The notes below the pieces were generated by a model that was not told the DNA's origin, ran no database searches, and was given only the letters and a program-made list of their open reading frames with translations. Of a stretch of DNA of 64,000 nucleotides, positions 1 through 8,557 are shown in pieces (the stretch's first letter is position 1; each line of letters starts with the position of its first letter). Origin of the DNA: Oleidesulfovibrio sp964593925 (lineage in GTDB: Bacteria; Desulfobacterota; Desulfovibrionia; Desulfovibrionales; Desulfovibrionaceae); assembly GCA_964593925.1 (NCBI GenBank), contig CAZQKM010000004.1:46876-110875 (forward strand), read 5' to 3'. Position numbers and translations under genes: made by a program.

Positions 1-837
1 CTGTTCATCGTGGTAACGCATAACGCCGTCACGCAGCACAGACACGATGAACCCATATCGATAGTCAGCAATAACCGCCTCGGGGTATGTATCAAGGGTT
101 GCCTTGAGATGCTCGGCAACCTCTTTAACCTGTGCTTCCAACTCTGCCCCCAGTGGGCCAGCATCGCGCCCCAGGCGCATGACTTCTTCATCACCTTCCA
201 TGTACTTGATGGCAACCCAGCGTGCGGGGTATTTGTGCTGAAAGAGCCCTTCTTCTTCAATTCGCCGGGTCATCTCATCCAGTGCAGGGTCAATATCAGG
301 CCCATAGGAAATATATAGCGGTTCCCATCGTTTACCCCGGGCATCCTTTGCATGTTCCAGCGCATCCCGCAGCAGTTCCTGCACGCCCTCTCCTGTCCGG
401 GCCACGGTCTCTCTCACCGGTACCCCCAACACAGCAGACAGCCTTGCCGTGTCCACTGTAATGCCCTGCTTGCGGGCCTCATCCATCATGTTCAGCCCAA
501 GGGCCACGGGCACACCCATCTCAAAAAACTGCACAGCAAGATACAGGTTGCGTTCAAGAGCGACAGCATTCAACACATCCACCACCACATTGGGCCGCTC
601 ATCTGCCACAACATTACGAGCCACCAACTCTTCCTGCGTATACGCGGTCAATGAATACGTACCCGGCAGGTCAATGATGTTGACAGTTTCCCCCTCCACA
701 TGGGCACGGCCTTCTTTCTTTTCCACGGTAATGCCAGGATAATTGCCCACATGCTGGCGCGCTCCTGTCAAGGCGTTAAACATCGTGGTCTTGCCGGAAT
801 TGGGATTTCCAGCAAGCGCAATGGTTAGTGCATCCAT
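1..837 (-). CDS. feoB: Ferrous iron transporter FeoB, N-terminal part (runs off the left edge)
   Basis: This is the N-terminal GTPase (G) domain of FeoB, the inner-membrane ferrous iron permease. Read from the ATG at 837, the protein opens with a G1/P-loop GNPNSGKTT near residue 9, followed by a G3 motif DLPG and a G4-like NMMD. The 279 codons present cover the G domain and part of the helical domain; the membrane permease half lies beyond base 1. A ribosome binding site AGGAAAG sits just upstream of the start. The gene follows feoA (958-1194) on the same strand, the usual feoAB order. The frame is open to the window edge with no stop, so it is partial only because the window ends. Confidence 0.95.
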   Translation of the reverse strand, partial: MDALTIALAGNPNSGKTTMFNALTGARQHVGNYPGITVEKKEGRAHVEGETVNIIDLPGTYSLTAYTQEELVARNVVADERPNVVVDVLNAVALERNLYLAVQFFEMGVPVALGLNMMDEARKQGITVDTARLSAVLGVPVRETVARTGEGVQELLRDALEHAKDARGKRWEPLYISYGPDIDPALDEMTRRIEEEGLFQHKYPARWVAIKYMEGDEEVMRLGRDAGPLGAELEAQVKEVAEHLKATLDTYPEAVIADYRYGFIVSVLRDGVMRYHDEQ

Positions 838-957
838 ATTTCTTTCCTGATTTTTCTATGAGTACAAGATATTCTGAAGGCCACAGCCAGCCTTTGATGC
901 TCAAGGCACATGGGCGCAAAAACGTAGACATGCCACGCCCCGGTACCATGCCGATAC

Positions 958-1194
958 TTATAGCACTTCTACAGTAATATAGTCTGCCTCGCTATTTCGC
1001 AGCGAAAGCGTAAACCCCCTGAGCCTGACTGCCACAGGGTCCTGCAACGGAGCCCTACCCACAACCTCAAGGTCCACACCCGTCACAAGCCCCATATCAC
1101 GGATGCGCCGCCCCAGCTCACCCTGGGCATTAACAGAAAAAATGCGAACACGCTGACCAACCTTGACATGTCGTAACGGCATTGTCGGGTTCAT
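958..1194 (-). CDS. feoA: FeoA domain protein, partner of FeoB
   Basis: A 78-residue SH3-like FeoA protein with the family core 'RRIRDMGLVTGVDLEVVGRAP' spread over residues 29-49 and a C-terminal beta strand. FeoA is a small cytoplasmic protein needed for FeoB-dependent Fe(II) uptake. It lies 120 bp upstream of feoB on the same strand and is probably cotranscribed with it. A Fur-box-like inverted repeat at 1431-1445 lies upstream of its start, so iron repression is likely. A second, divergent FeoA copy is at 1754-1990. Confidence 0.92.
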   Translation of the reverse strand: MNPTMPLRHVKVGQRVRIFSVNAQGELGRRIRDMGLVTGVDLEVVGRAPLQDPVAVRLRGFTLSLRNSEADYITVEVL

Positions 1195-1534
1195 TGACTC
1201 TCCATTTTATCTCTTGTTGTTATGCACATTCATCAGAGCAATTGCCACTGCCTCTCAACGGGCAGTCCCGGATAACATGGCAGCACGGGCGTACCGCCCG
1301 CAGAATAGGTCACGACCTCCGCTCAGTAACACCCAGGTCATGCTGCACCATTCAGCAGACACCCCGGCGTGTGCCCGCCGGCGTCATCTGCCAGCACTCT
1401 GCTGCATCCAGACAGCATTCATGAAACAATTGATAACAATTATCATGCATGAGGCCAAAAAAATACCTATCATATCCCGCCCCGGGAAGGCAGTCCATCA
1501 GGCATCTTTTTTACACAATATGTCAACTGGTGAT
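1195..1534. other. Intergenic leader of feoA-feoB
   Basis: This 340-bp stretch between feoA and the small Cys-rich gene has no convincing gene. It holds the Fur-like site at 1431-1445. Its length suggests that feoA-feoB have their own promoter and do not rely only on read-through from 1535-1990. Confidence 0.6.
1431..1445. promoter_or_regulatory. Fur-box-like inverted repeat upstream of feoA-feoB
   Basis: The bases TGATAACAATTATCA form an inverted repeat (TGATAA / TTATCA), close to the classical Fur operator built from GATAAT hexamers. It lies about 240 bp upstream of the feoA start on the minus strand. The resemblance is seen directly; binding by Fur is inferred from the family and the iron-uptake target. 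Confidence 0.6.
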
Positions 1535-1708
1535 TTATGCATGCCGATCACAATCTACTCCACCTGAAGAACCCGCATTGCGTGCCTGCTGGCAACATCC
1601 CTGACTGCCACAGGAGCAACCAGATGCTTTTTTGCGGGCAAAGCGCCTGACCAGGTACACCACTGCGCCACCCACCACAATCATAACCAATACTGTATCC
1701 CATTGCAT
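1535..1708 (-). CDS. FeoB-associated Cys-rich small membrane protein
   Basis: A 57-residue protein starting MQWDTVLVMIVVGGAVVYLV, that is one N-terminal membrane helix, then a basic stretch RRFARKK and a Cys-rich tail with CSCGSQGCC. This layout matches the FeoB-associated Cys-rich membrane protein family, found next to feoA and feoB and proposed to help Fe(II) transport. The ribosome binding site AGGAGAG is 5-6 bases before the ATG. It sits between the two feoA genes on the same strand. The tail cysteines could bind iron or an iron-sulfur centre, but that is inference. Confidence 0.85.
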   Translation of the reverse strand: MQWDTVLVMIVVGGAVVYLVRRFARKKASGCSCGSQGCCQQARNAGSSGGVDCDRHA

Positions 1709-1753
1709 AATCTCTCCTCATGGCGATAATCACCTTTGGGCCAATCATTGCAG

Positions 1754-1990
1754 CTACTCCGCAAGCGGCTCACACAGTATCTGTGCGGCCATGCCTTCAC
1801 CCAAAACAAGGCGGCAACCACGTACGCTGACGCTACAAAGACCGTCATGGACGGCATACACGTACACCTCACTGCCCGGAGTCAACCCCATGGCACATAG
1901 CCTGCCTCGCATCTCGGGCCTGTCGCTCAAAGCGCATATACGCACTTTTCCACCGGATGAGAGCTGGGTCAACCTGCACGGGTATTTCAT
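1754..1990 (-). CDS. feoA: Second FeoA domain protein
   Basis: A 78-residue FeoA-type protein with the core RGRLCAMGLTPGSEVYVYA in the middle and only modest similarity to the copy at 958-1194. Duplicate feoA genes are common in Desulfovibrio-type feo clusters. It is the first gene of this minus-strand iron cluster, with an AGAGGA ribosome binding site before the ATG and a Fur-like site immediately upstream at 2026-2044. Whether it acts on FeoB or has a separate role cannot be told from sequence. Confidence 0.88.
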   Translation of the reverse strand: MKYPCRLTQLSSGGKVRICALSDRPEMRGRLCAMGLTPGSEVYVYAVHDGLCSVSVRGCRLVLGEGMAAQILCEPLAE

Positions 1991-2025
1991 ACGTTGATCC
2001 TCTTGAAGACCTCCTACGTTTAATT

Positions 2026-2044
2026 GAAAATGATTGTCAAGTTC
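2026..2044. promoter_or_regulatory. Fur-box-like site upstream of second feoA
   Basis: The segment GAAAATGATTGTCAAGTTC matches about 11 of the first 15 positions of the classical Fur consensus. It lies about 35 bp before the feoA start at 1990. Together with 1431-1445 it suggests that both transcripts of the feo cluster answer to iron. Confidence 0.55.
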
Positions 2045-2098
2045 TTTTTATCCCTGCGGGGTAAGCACACACCAAGAAACTTCCGTACATACAGAATT

Positions 2099-2144
2099 GT
2101 GTTGTTACATACCTATAAATCCAGGGGGACTGCTGTAACAACAC
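2099..2144. repeat. Long-spaced perfect inverted repeat upstream of the alcohol dehydrogenase
   Basis: GTGTTGTTACA at 2099-2109 is exactly complementary to TGTAACAACAC at 2134-2144, with a 24-bp spacer. It lies about 190 bp upstream of the dehydrogenase start, between that gene and the divergent feo cluster. No T-run follows, so a terminator is unlikely. A pair of operator half-sites or an mRNA stem are the simplest readings. Confidence 0.5.
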
Positions 2145-2329
2145 TACCTAGAGCCTTTGCATGTCTGCGTATTTCTCTATCATAATCCGAATATTCTAAA
2201 GTAAATGCTTTACAAAAAAAAAGTATACGCTTTATATACATACTATGTGGCTGATATTATAATGCGGCGACATATAGATAGTGTGAGCTGCCCGAAACGT
2301 GTTTCAGTAACGACAAAAGGAGTTTCCTG

Positions 2330-3484
2330 ATGACAAGGTTTACTATCCCCCGTGACGTTTACTTTGGTGAAGGCGCCATTGCTGAGCTGAAAAACCTGCA
2401 AGGTAAAAGGGCGGTAATCATCATCTCCGGTGGTTCTATCAAACGAAATGGCGGACTTGCCAAAGTGGAAAGCGCCCTGAAAGAAGCAGGGTTTGAAACA
2501 AAACTGATTGAGGGAGTCGAAGCTGATCCATCCGTCGCCACAGTGATGAAGGGTGTGGAAGTCATGAATAGCTTTCAGCCTGACTGGATTGTTGGTCTTG
2601 GTGGCGGGTCTCCCATTGATGCTGCCAAAGCCATGTGGATTTTTTATGAGTATCCCGACTTTACTTTTGAAGAGGCCGCAGTTCCCTTCAATCTTCCGGA
2701 ACTCCGCAAAAAGGCGCGCTTTGTGGCCATACCCAGCACCAGCGGTACTGGCACTGAAGTCACTGCTTTTTCTGTCATTGCAGATGAAAAAACCGGGGTC
2801 AAATACCCCATTGCAGATTTTAACATCACTCCAGACATTGCCATACTAGACACCGATCTGGTGCAAAGCATGCCCCCGATCCTGACCGCCCCTACCGGCA
2901 TGGATGCCCTGGCTCATGACATGGAGGCATATGTCGCCACCATGGCCAATGACCTGACAGACTGCCTGGCAATGAAGTCCATAGAAATGATCCATGACCA
3001 TCTGGTAGCTTCCTACAAAGGTGACCCCAAGGCCCGCACCAAAATCCACATGGCCCAGTGCCTTGCCGGCATGTCTTTTTCCAACGCTGTTCTAGGTATT
3101 GTGCACAGCATGGCCCATAAAACCGGCAAGACATTTGGCATCCCCCACGGATGCGCCAATGCCATTTATCTGCCTGTTGTCATCCGCTACAATGCTGAAA
3201 CAGTGGGAAAAAAGTATGCTGATATTGCCAGACGCCTAGGCCTGCCGGGTACCACAACCGAAGAGCACGTCACCGCCCTGATCGACTTTGTCGAGCAGTT
3301 GAACCGTGATCTTCAAATCCCCTTGACCCTTAAAGAATACGGTGTTGCCGAAGATGAATTTCTTGCCAAGCTCGACAAAATCTCCAAAGATGCCGTGGCC
3401 GACCCCTGCACCGATACCAACCCCCGCCCGATCACCATTCCACAAATGAAAGAACTCTTTAAACTTGCCTACTACGGCAATTAG
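2330..3484 (+). CDS. Iron-containing (group III) alcohol dehydrogenase
   Basis: A 384-residue NAD(P)-dependent alcohol dehydrogenase of the iron-activated family. It shows the nucleotide-binding GGGSPIDAAK motif near residue 90 and metal ligands at about D192, H196, H259 and H273, the same spacing as in FucO. The ribosome binding site AAGGAG precedes the ATG, and a hairpin terminator follows at 3511-3532. It is a single-gene unit. In Desulfovibrionaceae such enzymes oxidise ethanol or other alcohols. In Bilophila a member of this family (SarD) reduces sulfoacetaldehyde to isethionate. Because tpa is present at 47809, a SarD role is possible, but the gene is 45 kb away and specificity cannot be read from motifs. 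Confidence 0.9.
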   Translation: MTRFTIPRDVYFGEGAIAELKNLQGKRAVIIISGGSIKRNGGLAKVESALKEAGFETKLIEGVEADPSVATVMKGVEVMNSFQPDWIVGLGGGSPIDAAKAMWIFYEYPDFTFEEAAVPFNLPELRKKARFVAIPSTSGTGTEVTAFSVIADEKTGVKYPIADFNITPDIAILDTDLVQSMPPILTAPTGMDALAHDMEAYVATMANDLTDCLAMKSIEMIHDHLVASYKGDPKARTKIHMAQCLAGMSFSNAVLGIVHSMAHKTGKTFGIPHGCANAIYLPVVIRYNAETVGKKYADIARRLGLPGTTTEEHVTALIDFVEQLNRDLQIPLTLKEYGVAEDEFLAKLDKISKDAVADPCTDTNPRPITIPQMKELFKLAYYGN

Positions 3485-3510
3485 GCAGCTTTTTCTAAAA
3501 AGTAGACCTG

Positions 3511-3532
3511 TAGGGCGGCTCCAGCCGCCCTA
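3511..3532 (+). terminator. Hairpin terminator after the alcohol dehydrogenase
   Basis: A perfect 10-bp inverted repeat (TAGGGCGGCT / AGCCGCCCTA, 2-bp centre) begins 26 bp after the stop codon and is followed by a short T-rich stretch. Confidence 0.7.
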
Positions 3533-4185
3533 TCCATTTTATACCGCCCCTGCTCCAAGTAGCCCAAAGCAGAGATACTTTTACGCTGCCCTTTCTCCAC
3601 CCCCGACCGCCCCCTGGCGGCATGCCTTTTCATGCAAGGACTGGCATCGCAAAGCCTGCCATTCATATTTTGCATAGTCCACACTTAGAGCCAGCCCCAG
3701 ACCGGGCAGATTGCACACGACGAGTAATACACACAAAATGGCCGTAATATTTTTGATAGATTTTACCGAATGAGACAACAACCTGACAACAAATCCGCCG
3801 TCTTAACAGGGGATTCCGCAACTCTGGCGGGGAGCGAGGCAGGGGCACAGAGGGCACCAATACCCTTGCAGCACATATGAACCGGCAAAAAACAAGGTAT
3901 CAGGTTTGCAGGCTCCATGTAAAAAGGCGGCTGCATCAACAACCGCCCCCATGTATACACCCATGGCTCGTGCAGCAGACCATCTCGCCCATCAAGACAC
4001 TGGGCCTCATGTAAAAAAGGCAGCTACATCAACGATACGCCTGGATCCATGGAATATATCCGACAGAAAAAGACTCCCCAGACCAGTACCAGAGGTGCTC
4101 TATTCTATAAAAAGCATTGCGCGTCAGTAGTGCACGCTCTACATTCCACCCGGCGGGGTGCTATGCAACGCGAAGAGCCGAGAAC
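3533..4185. other. Gene-free stretch with a diverged direct repeat
   Basis: No supported gene. A segment of about 33 bp beginning CATGTAAAAAGGCGGCTGC at 3916 recurs in diverged form at 4008-4042 (CATGTAAAAAAGGCAGCTAC). Both copies continue with CATCAAC and end in CGCC. Only short overlapping open frames are present. Confidence 0.5.
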
Positions 4186-4650
4186 CTACCCGACACCACG
4201 ACACTGCTCGCAGAGGCCGTACAGATACATTCTATGGCTTGTCAGCCTGAAACCATGCCTGGCGGCCAGCTCTTCCTGCAGGTGCTCAATACGCTCGTCC
4301 AACACTTCTATGTTTTTACCACACGACTCACAAATAAGGTGATCATGATGCTGACCGCCGTACTTTTGTTCGTACCGCGCAACACCATCACCAAAGTGCA
4401 CTTCTTTAGCAATACCGGACTCGCTCAGCAGCCTCATAGTGCGATACACCGTGGCCTGCCCCACAGAAGCATCCCTTCGCTTTACCAGTTCATACAGCTC
4501 TTCTGTGGTCAGGTGGCCTTCCTCACGCAAAAATACATCCACAATAAGCATGCGCTGCGGGGTAACCTTCAGCCCGTTTGCCGCAATATAGTCCTTGAAT
4601 ATATCATGGGCGTCCTTCATAGACTGCTCCAGCAAAGTCTGACTTGGCAA
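4186..4650 (-). CDS. fur: Fur-family metal-dependent repressor
   Basis: A 154-residue Fur superfamily protein. The N-terminal winged helix runs to about residue 90 with the typical GLKVTPQR and ATVYRTM recognition segments. The C-terminal dimer and metal domain has HHDH near residue 102 and two CxxC pairs (CESC, CEQC) that form the structural zinc site. It could be Fur or PerR; the Fur-like sites at the feo cluster make Fur attractive but do not decide it. It lies just downstream of the M16 peptidase gene on the same strand (19 bp gap). Confidence 0.88.
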   Translation of the reverse strand: MPSQTLLEQSMKDAHDIFKDYIAANGLKVTPQRMLIVDVFLREEGHLTTEELYELVKRRDASVGQATVYRTMRLLSESGIAKEVHFGDGVARYEQKYGGQHHDHLICESCGKNIEVLDERIEHLQEELAARHGFRLTSHRMYLYGLCEQCRGVG

Positions 4651-4669
4651 TATGCCGCATCAGACGTGT

Positions 4670-7612
4670 CTACATAATGTTATTTACAACCCATCCGTTT
4701 CTTGCTGCCGCTTCCTCCACACCGGCACCCCCCAGGGTGCAAATGACACCAACACGCGCTGCTTCTGCCAACACCTCACTAAAACGCCTGAAGTCCTCCG
4801 CACGTGTGCCGAGTATTTCATCACGAATCTGCCCACGCCGCGCAGCGGTATCATGAGACAAGGTGCGAGCAAGCGATGCCATGCCCCGCCCATGGGGCAA
4901 CAAATATGCGTCAAATTCACCTATGGTTCCCACAATGGCCGCCACAAGCGCATCCCGACTTAACGAGAGTTTTTGCAGATATTCCGCACTCTTGTCATAT
5001 ACATCCAGGGTCGCTTCCACATTGGGATCGCGGTAGGAAACCTGAGCCAACGTACCCACGGCTCTGTCAAACGCACAAAACGCTCCATAGGCACCACCCT
5101 GCACCCGGACCTTGTCCCACAGCCACGCCATGCGCAAGTGCTTAAATATGACATTTGCCGAACCATGGTACTGATAGCCAAGATCATACAGATTGGCAGC
5201 CTTGCCCACATAATTCACCTGGGCCGGCACACATAGCGCCTCGTGCCCGGAAGCAGCCTGCTGTATCCATGCCGGGGCCACATCCTGCCCGCAGGGCAGG
5301 GCCGCAACAAAGGCACGAGCATGCGGCATCCCTGCTGCCAATGCTTCCTCACTACCTGTCAGGTTCAATACTCCAGCCGTACGGCTCACCACGGCACGAT
5401 GTACTGCCGTAAGATCAGCCAACACACCCGGCCAGTCGCTGTCTACCCGCGCGACAAGCTTTCGGATATATTCCAGTGCTTCCAACCCATCCATCTGCTC
5501 GGTCAACCAACCGGCCGGACTGAACTGTGCGCCCAAACGCGACATGACCACAAGGTGCCCCGCAGGTATCAACCTCTGCTCCATGCGGGCTTTTTCTTCA
5601 AGCAGTATGGTCTTAAAACGGCCCGGCTGATCCAGGGCGGCATCCGTTAATACATCGCGCATGAGGCTGAAAAGTGCCTCGGACTTGTCTTGCGTGGCTT
5701 TGCCCTGCAAAAAAATACGAGCGTCGGGCGCACGGTCATCCATACGGGTGACAACCAGACTATCAACGTCAATACCCCCTGTCTTGCGCGCAATGCGCAT
5801 ACCCAGTTCCACAAAATCATATCGGCTGGTACCAAGCTCCAGCATGGCGCGCCCCCAAAGGGGTACCAAAGGTATGAGTGCTGCGGGCACACCGCTCAAG
5901 GCAAAGCCCACATCCACATACAAAATGCCCTTGGCATCAATGGGATGCAGCAAAGTCCGCATATCCTCAAGCTCTTCTGGGGTCATAGGAATATACGTGT
6001 TTTCCTGTGCCAGATCATCCAGCCCCAGACGCGGAATACAAGCCAGTGCCTCAGGAGTATCCGGCTCTTCCTGCAAGCGGCGCAAAGCCTCGGCCCGTTC
6101 CCGTACCAGCTTGAGCCCTGCATCAGCCAGCGCCACACGTGCTGCCTCAAGGCGTGCTCTTTCCCGCTCTTCTGCTGCATCCCTCCCGGCACCGTCCGGC
6201 CGCAACAACACGGTGACGCGATGGGGGTTGTCCAACAGCCAGCGGCGGATCAGGTCTTCAAATACGGGCTCCCCCCGAGACAGCCGCTCTTTGAGCGCCG
6301 CAAACGGTGCGGCGAAAGCCAGTTGAGAAAAAGGGTCGCCATCATACAGCCACGTGGTCAATGCTCTGGTCATCACGGCAAGCCCCACGGGAAAACGCCC
6401 CGTATTATTTTCTCGCAGATCAAACTCCACACTGTTTACGGCAGCTTCCACAGCCTCTTCGGCAATACCATTGTGCACAAGATTCCGCAGTACAAAAAAA
6501 ATCAGTGCTTCCACCTTGTGCTCATCAGCAGGATCCATCCCTTTGAGGCCGGTGGAAAAAAACATCTGACGCAACTCGTTTTCCAGTCCCCCACCAGCCA
6601 AATCCTCGCCCAGACCCGACTCCATAAGCGCTGTGCGCAACGGCGAAGCCGGCAGTCCAATAAGAATATGGTCAAGCATCTGCATGGCAAAATTCAACTG
6701 GGGATCAGTGGTCTCGGGCAACAGCCAGTTGATGGTCATCATGCCGCGCCTTGCCTCGCCGGGGCTCACCGTATACGAGGCCTCAAACCTGCGAGGCGCA
6801 TCAAAAAAAGACTGTACCCCCACCTGCGAAGACACTCCCAACGGACCAAAATCAGCAAGAAGCGCGGCCAGGCGCTGCAAACGACGCTCTTCCGGGTCAT
6901 CGCCCCAAAAATAAAACCGGGCATTGGACGGATGGTAAAATGTTTCATGAAAGGCCTTAAAGGCCTCATAGGTCAGATCAGGGATATGGTCGGGGTGGCC
7001 CCCGGAATCAAAACCATACGTGGTATCCGGAAACAGCTTTTGCTGTGAGTGCTCTGCAAGCAGGCTCTGCGGCGAAGAGTACACCCCCTTCATCTCATTG
7101 AACACCACCCCTTTGTAATACAGGGTGCCGTCCTCGGCTGCCTCATGGTGCCAGCCTTCCTGCTCAAAAATCTCAGGTGTGATACGCGGAAAGAATACCG
7201 CGTCCAGATACACATCAATGAGGTTGTAAAAATCAGCAAGATTGGTGCTGGCCACCGGGTAGCAGGTCTTGTCCGGATAGGTAAACGCGTTGAGAAAGGT
7301 CTGAAGCGAACCTTTGAGCAGCTCTACAAACGGCTCTTTGACAGGGTAACGCGCCGACCCACATAGCACAGAGTGCTCCAGGATATGGGCGACACCTGTA
7401 GAGTTGCCCGGCGGCGTGCGCAAGGTAACACCAAAGACTTTGTTTTCGTCTTCATTACAAAGTGAAAGCAGTTGCGCACCCGTGGCGTCATGGGACCACA
7501 ACCGGGCTCGACTGGACAACTCGTCAATCTGACGCTCTTCAATCAGCGTAAAACCATGTTGGTGCAAGTGGACCTCCTGCCCCGGAATAACACCGTAGCA
7601 TACTTCTGACAT
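4670..7612 (-). CDS. M16 family zinc metallopeptidase (presequence protease-like)
   Basis: A 980-residue M16C-type peptidase resembling PreP and bacterial insulinase-like proteins. It carries the inverted zinc motif HILEH at about residues 76-80 with the downstream acidic ligand region, then the paired M16 halves joined by a linker. These enzymes form a closed chamber that degrades peptides and unfolded fragments. I place the start at the ATG 7612 (MSEVCYGV), because homologues begin close to this point; an upstream ATG at 7699 adds 29 residues with no recognisable feature. It follows the pseudo-receiver/HPt gene on the minus strand with a gap of about 140 bp. Confidence 0.9.
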   Translation of the reverse strand: MSEVCYGVIPGQEVHLHQHGFTLIEERQIDELSSRARLWSHDATGAQLLSLCNEDENKVFGVTLRTPPGNSTGVAHILEHSVLCGSARYPVKEPFVELLKGSLQTFLNAFTYPDKTCYPVASTNLADFYNLIDVYLDAVFFPRITPEIFEQEGWHHEAAEDGTLYYKGVVFNEMKGVYSSPQSLLAEHSQQKLFPDTTYGFDSGGHPDHIPDLTYEAFKAFHETFYHPSNARFYFWGDDPEERRLQRLAALLADFGPLGVSSQVGVQSFFDAPRRFEASYTVSPGEARRGMMTINWLLPETTDPQLNFAMQMLDHILIGLPASPLRTALMESGLGEDLAGGGLENELRQMFFSTGLKGMDPADEHKVEALIFFVLRNLVHNGIAEEAVEAAVNSVEFDLRENNTGRFPVGLAVMTRALTTWLYDGDPFSQLAFAAPFAALKERLSRGEPVFEDLIRRWLLDNPHRVTVLLRPDGAGRDAAEERERARLEAARVALADAGLKLVRERAEALRRLQEEPDTPEALACIPRLGLDDLAQENTYIPMTPEELEDMRTLLHPIDAKGILYVDVGFALSGVPAALIPLVPLWGRAMLELGTSRYDFVELGMRIARKTGGIDVDSLVVTRMDDRAPDARIFLQGKATQDKSEALFSLMRDVLTDAALDQPGRFKTILLEEKARMEQRLIPAGHLVVMSRLGAQFSPAGWLTEQMDGLEALEYIRKLVARVDSDWPGVLADLTAVHRAVVSRTAGVLNLTGSEEALAAGMPHARAFVAALPCGQDVAPAWIQQAASGHEALCVPAQVNYVGKAANLYDLGYQYHGSANVIFKHLRMAWLWDKVRVQGGAYGAFCAFDRAVGTLAQVSYRDPNVEATLDVYDKSAEYLQKLSLSRDALVAAIVGTIGEFDAYLLPHGRGMASLARTLSHDTAARRGQIRDEILGTRAEDFRRFSEVLAEAARVGVICTLGGAGVEEAAARNGWVVNNIM

Positions 7613-7753
7613 AATATGAGGATGCAAACTATATGCATCCACTGACACAGGGCGGCCAGGCACTATCCTCCCGCCTATAAAATACAACGTGTAGAGCACT
7701 GCATGGCATGCAAAAAAATCGCCTGCCCCGACACGTCTACCACCAGGGGCTTA

Positions 7754-8539
7754 TCAAGACAGCCGTTTACGTATTTCAGCAAGTACATAACTGCATTGCG
7801 TCTCCAGCAACTTCCACAGTGCATTGAGCGCAGCAGTATTTTGGGCCTGGGCACACCGCTCCATGTCTTGAACAGTCTGCTCCGGCCCGTGGGCAAGCAT
7901 TTTCAAAGAAGAACCAGCCAGGCTATGGGCCATACGTGCCAGGTCTGTCAAACGGCCCTCCACAAGCGCAGCCTGCATCTCTTCAAGCTCTTGGGGCAAT
8001 ACATTCACCAGTTGTGCATACAAAATGGCAACATCTTCAGCATCAAGGCCAAACTCTTCCATGACCTCTTCTGCCGCGTACACAAAGGTATCTATGGCCT
8101 CGGGTATATCATCCAGAGAGCAGGCTACAGACTCTGTATTGCCAAAACGGCGTTCATAGCACTCTCTGACAGCCTCAAGCGCAATATTATCCAACGGCGT
8201 CTCCAGTACAAGATCAAAGCCGGCAGAGGCCGCCCTAACTTTCTCCACATACTCCCGTAGCCCTTCTGTAGGCACAATGGCCACCAGTAGGGGGTGTAAA
8301 GTCTTTGACTCCACTGTTTTTGCTGTAAAAGCAGCACATAACCGCAACGCAGCACCGGCAAGCGTTACAAAATCAAGCAGCACCAACTCTGGTGTCAGGT
8401 CACGCAACATTGCAAGCGCCGCCTGCTCGTCATGAACCACGTGCACCATGGCTCCTGCAGGGGCAAAATCTGCCTGCAAAGCTCGAGCATACCCACCATG
8501 CTGCCCCAGTATCAATATATTTCGTTCGCTGCTACCCAC
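7754..8539 (-). CDS. Degenerate receiver plus HPt domain protein
   Basis: A 261-residue signalling protein. Residues 1 to about 125 have a CheY-like fold pattern with a LVLLDF strand that could carry the phospho-accepting Asp, but the usual acidic pair after the first strand is replaced by GQHGG and the conserved Lys is not obvious. Residues 140-261 are an HPt four-helix bundle with the motif MAHSLAGSS containing the phosphorylatable His. It starts at GTG 8539 behind a strong AGAGGAG site, 18 bp after the broken GGDEF gene. No cognate kinase is adjacent. Confidence 0.8.
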   Translation of the reverse strand: MGSSERNILILGQHGGYARALQADFAPAGAMVHVVHDEQAALAMLRDLTPELVLLDFVTLAGAALRLCAAFTAKTVESKTLHPLLVAIVPTEGLREYVEKVRAASAGFDLVLETPLDNIALEAVRECYERRFGNTESVACSLDDIPEAIDTFVYAAEEVMEEFGLDAEDVAILYAQLVNVLPQELEEMQAALVEGRLTDLARMAHSLAGSSLKMLAHGPEQTVQDMERCAQAQNTAALNALWKLLETQCSYVLAEIRKRLS

Positions 8540-8557
8540 ATTTGTCTCCTCTCAGGG

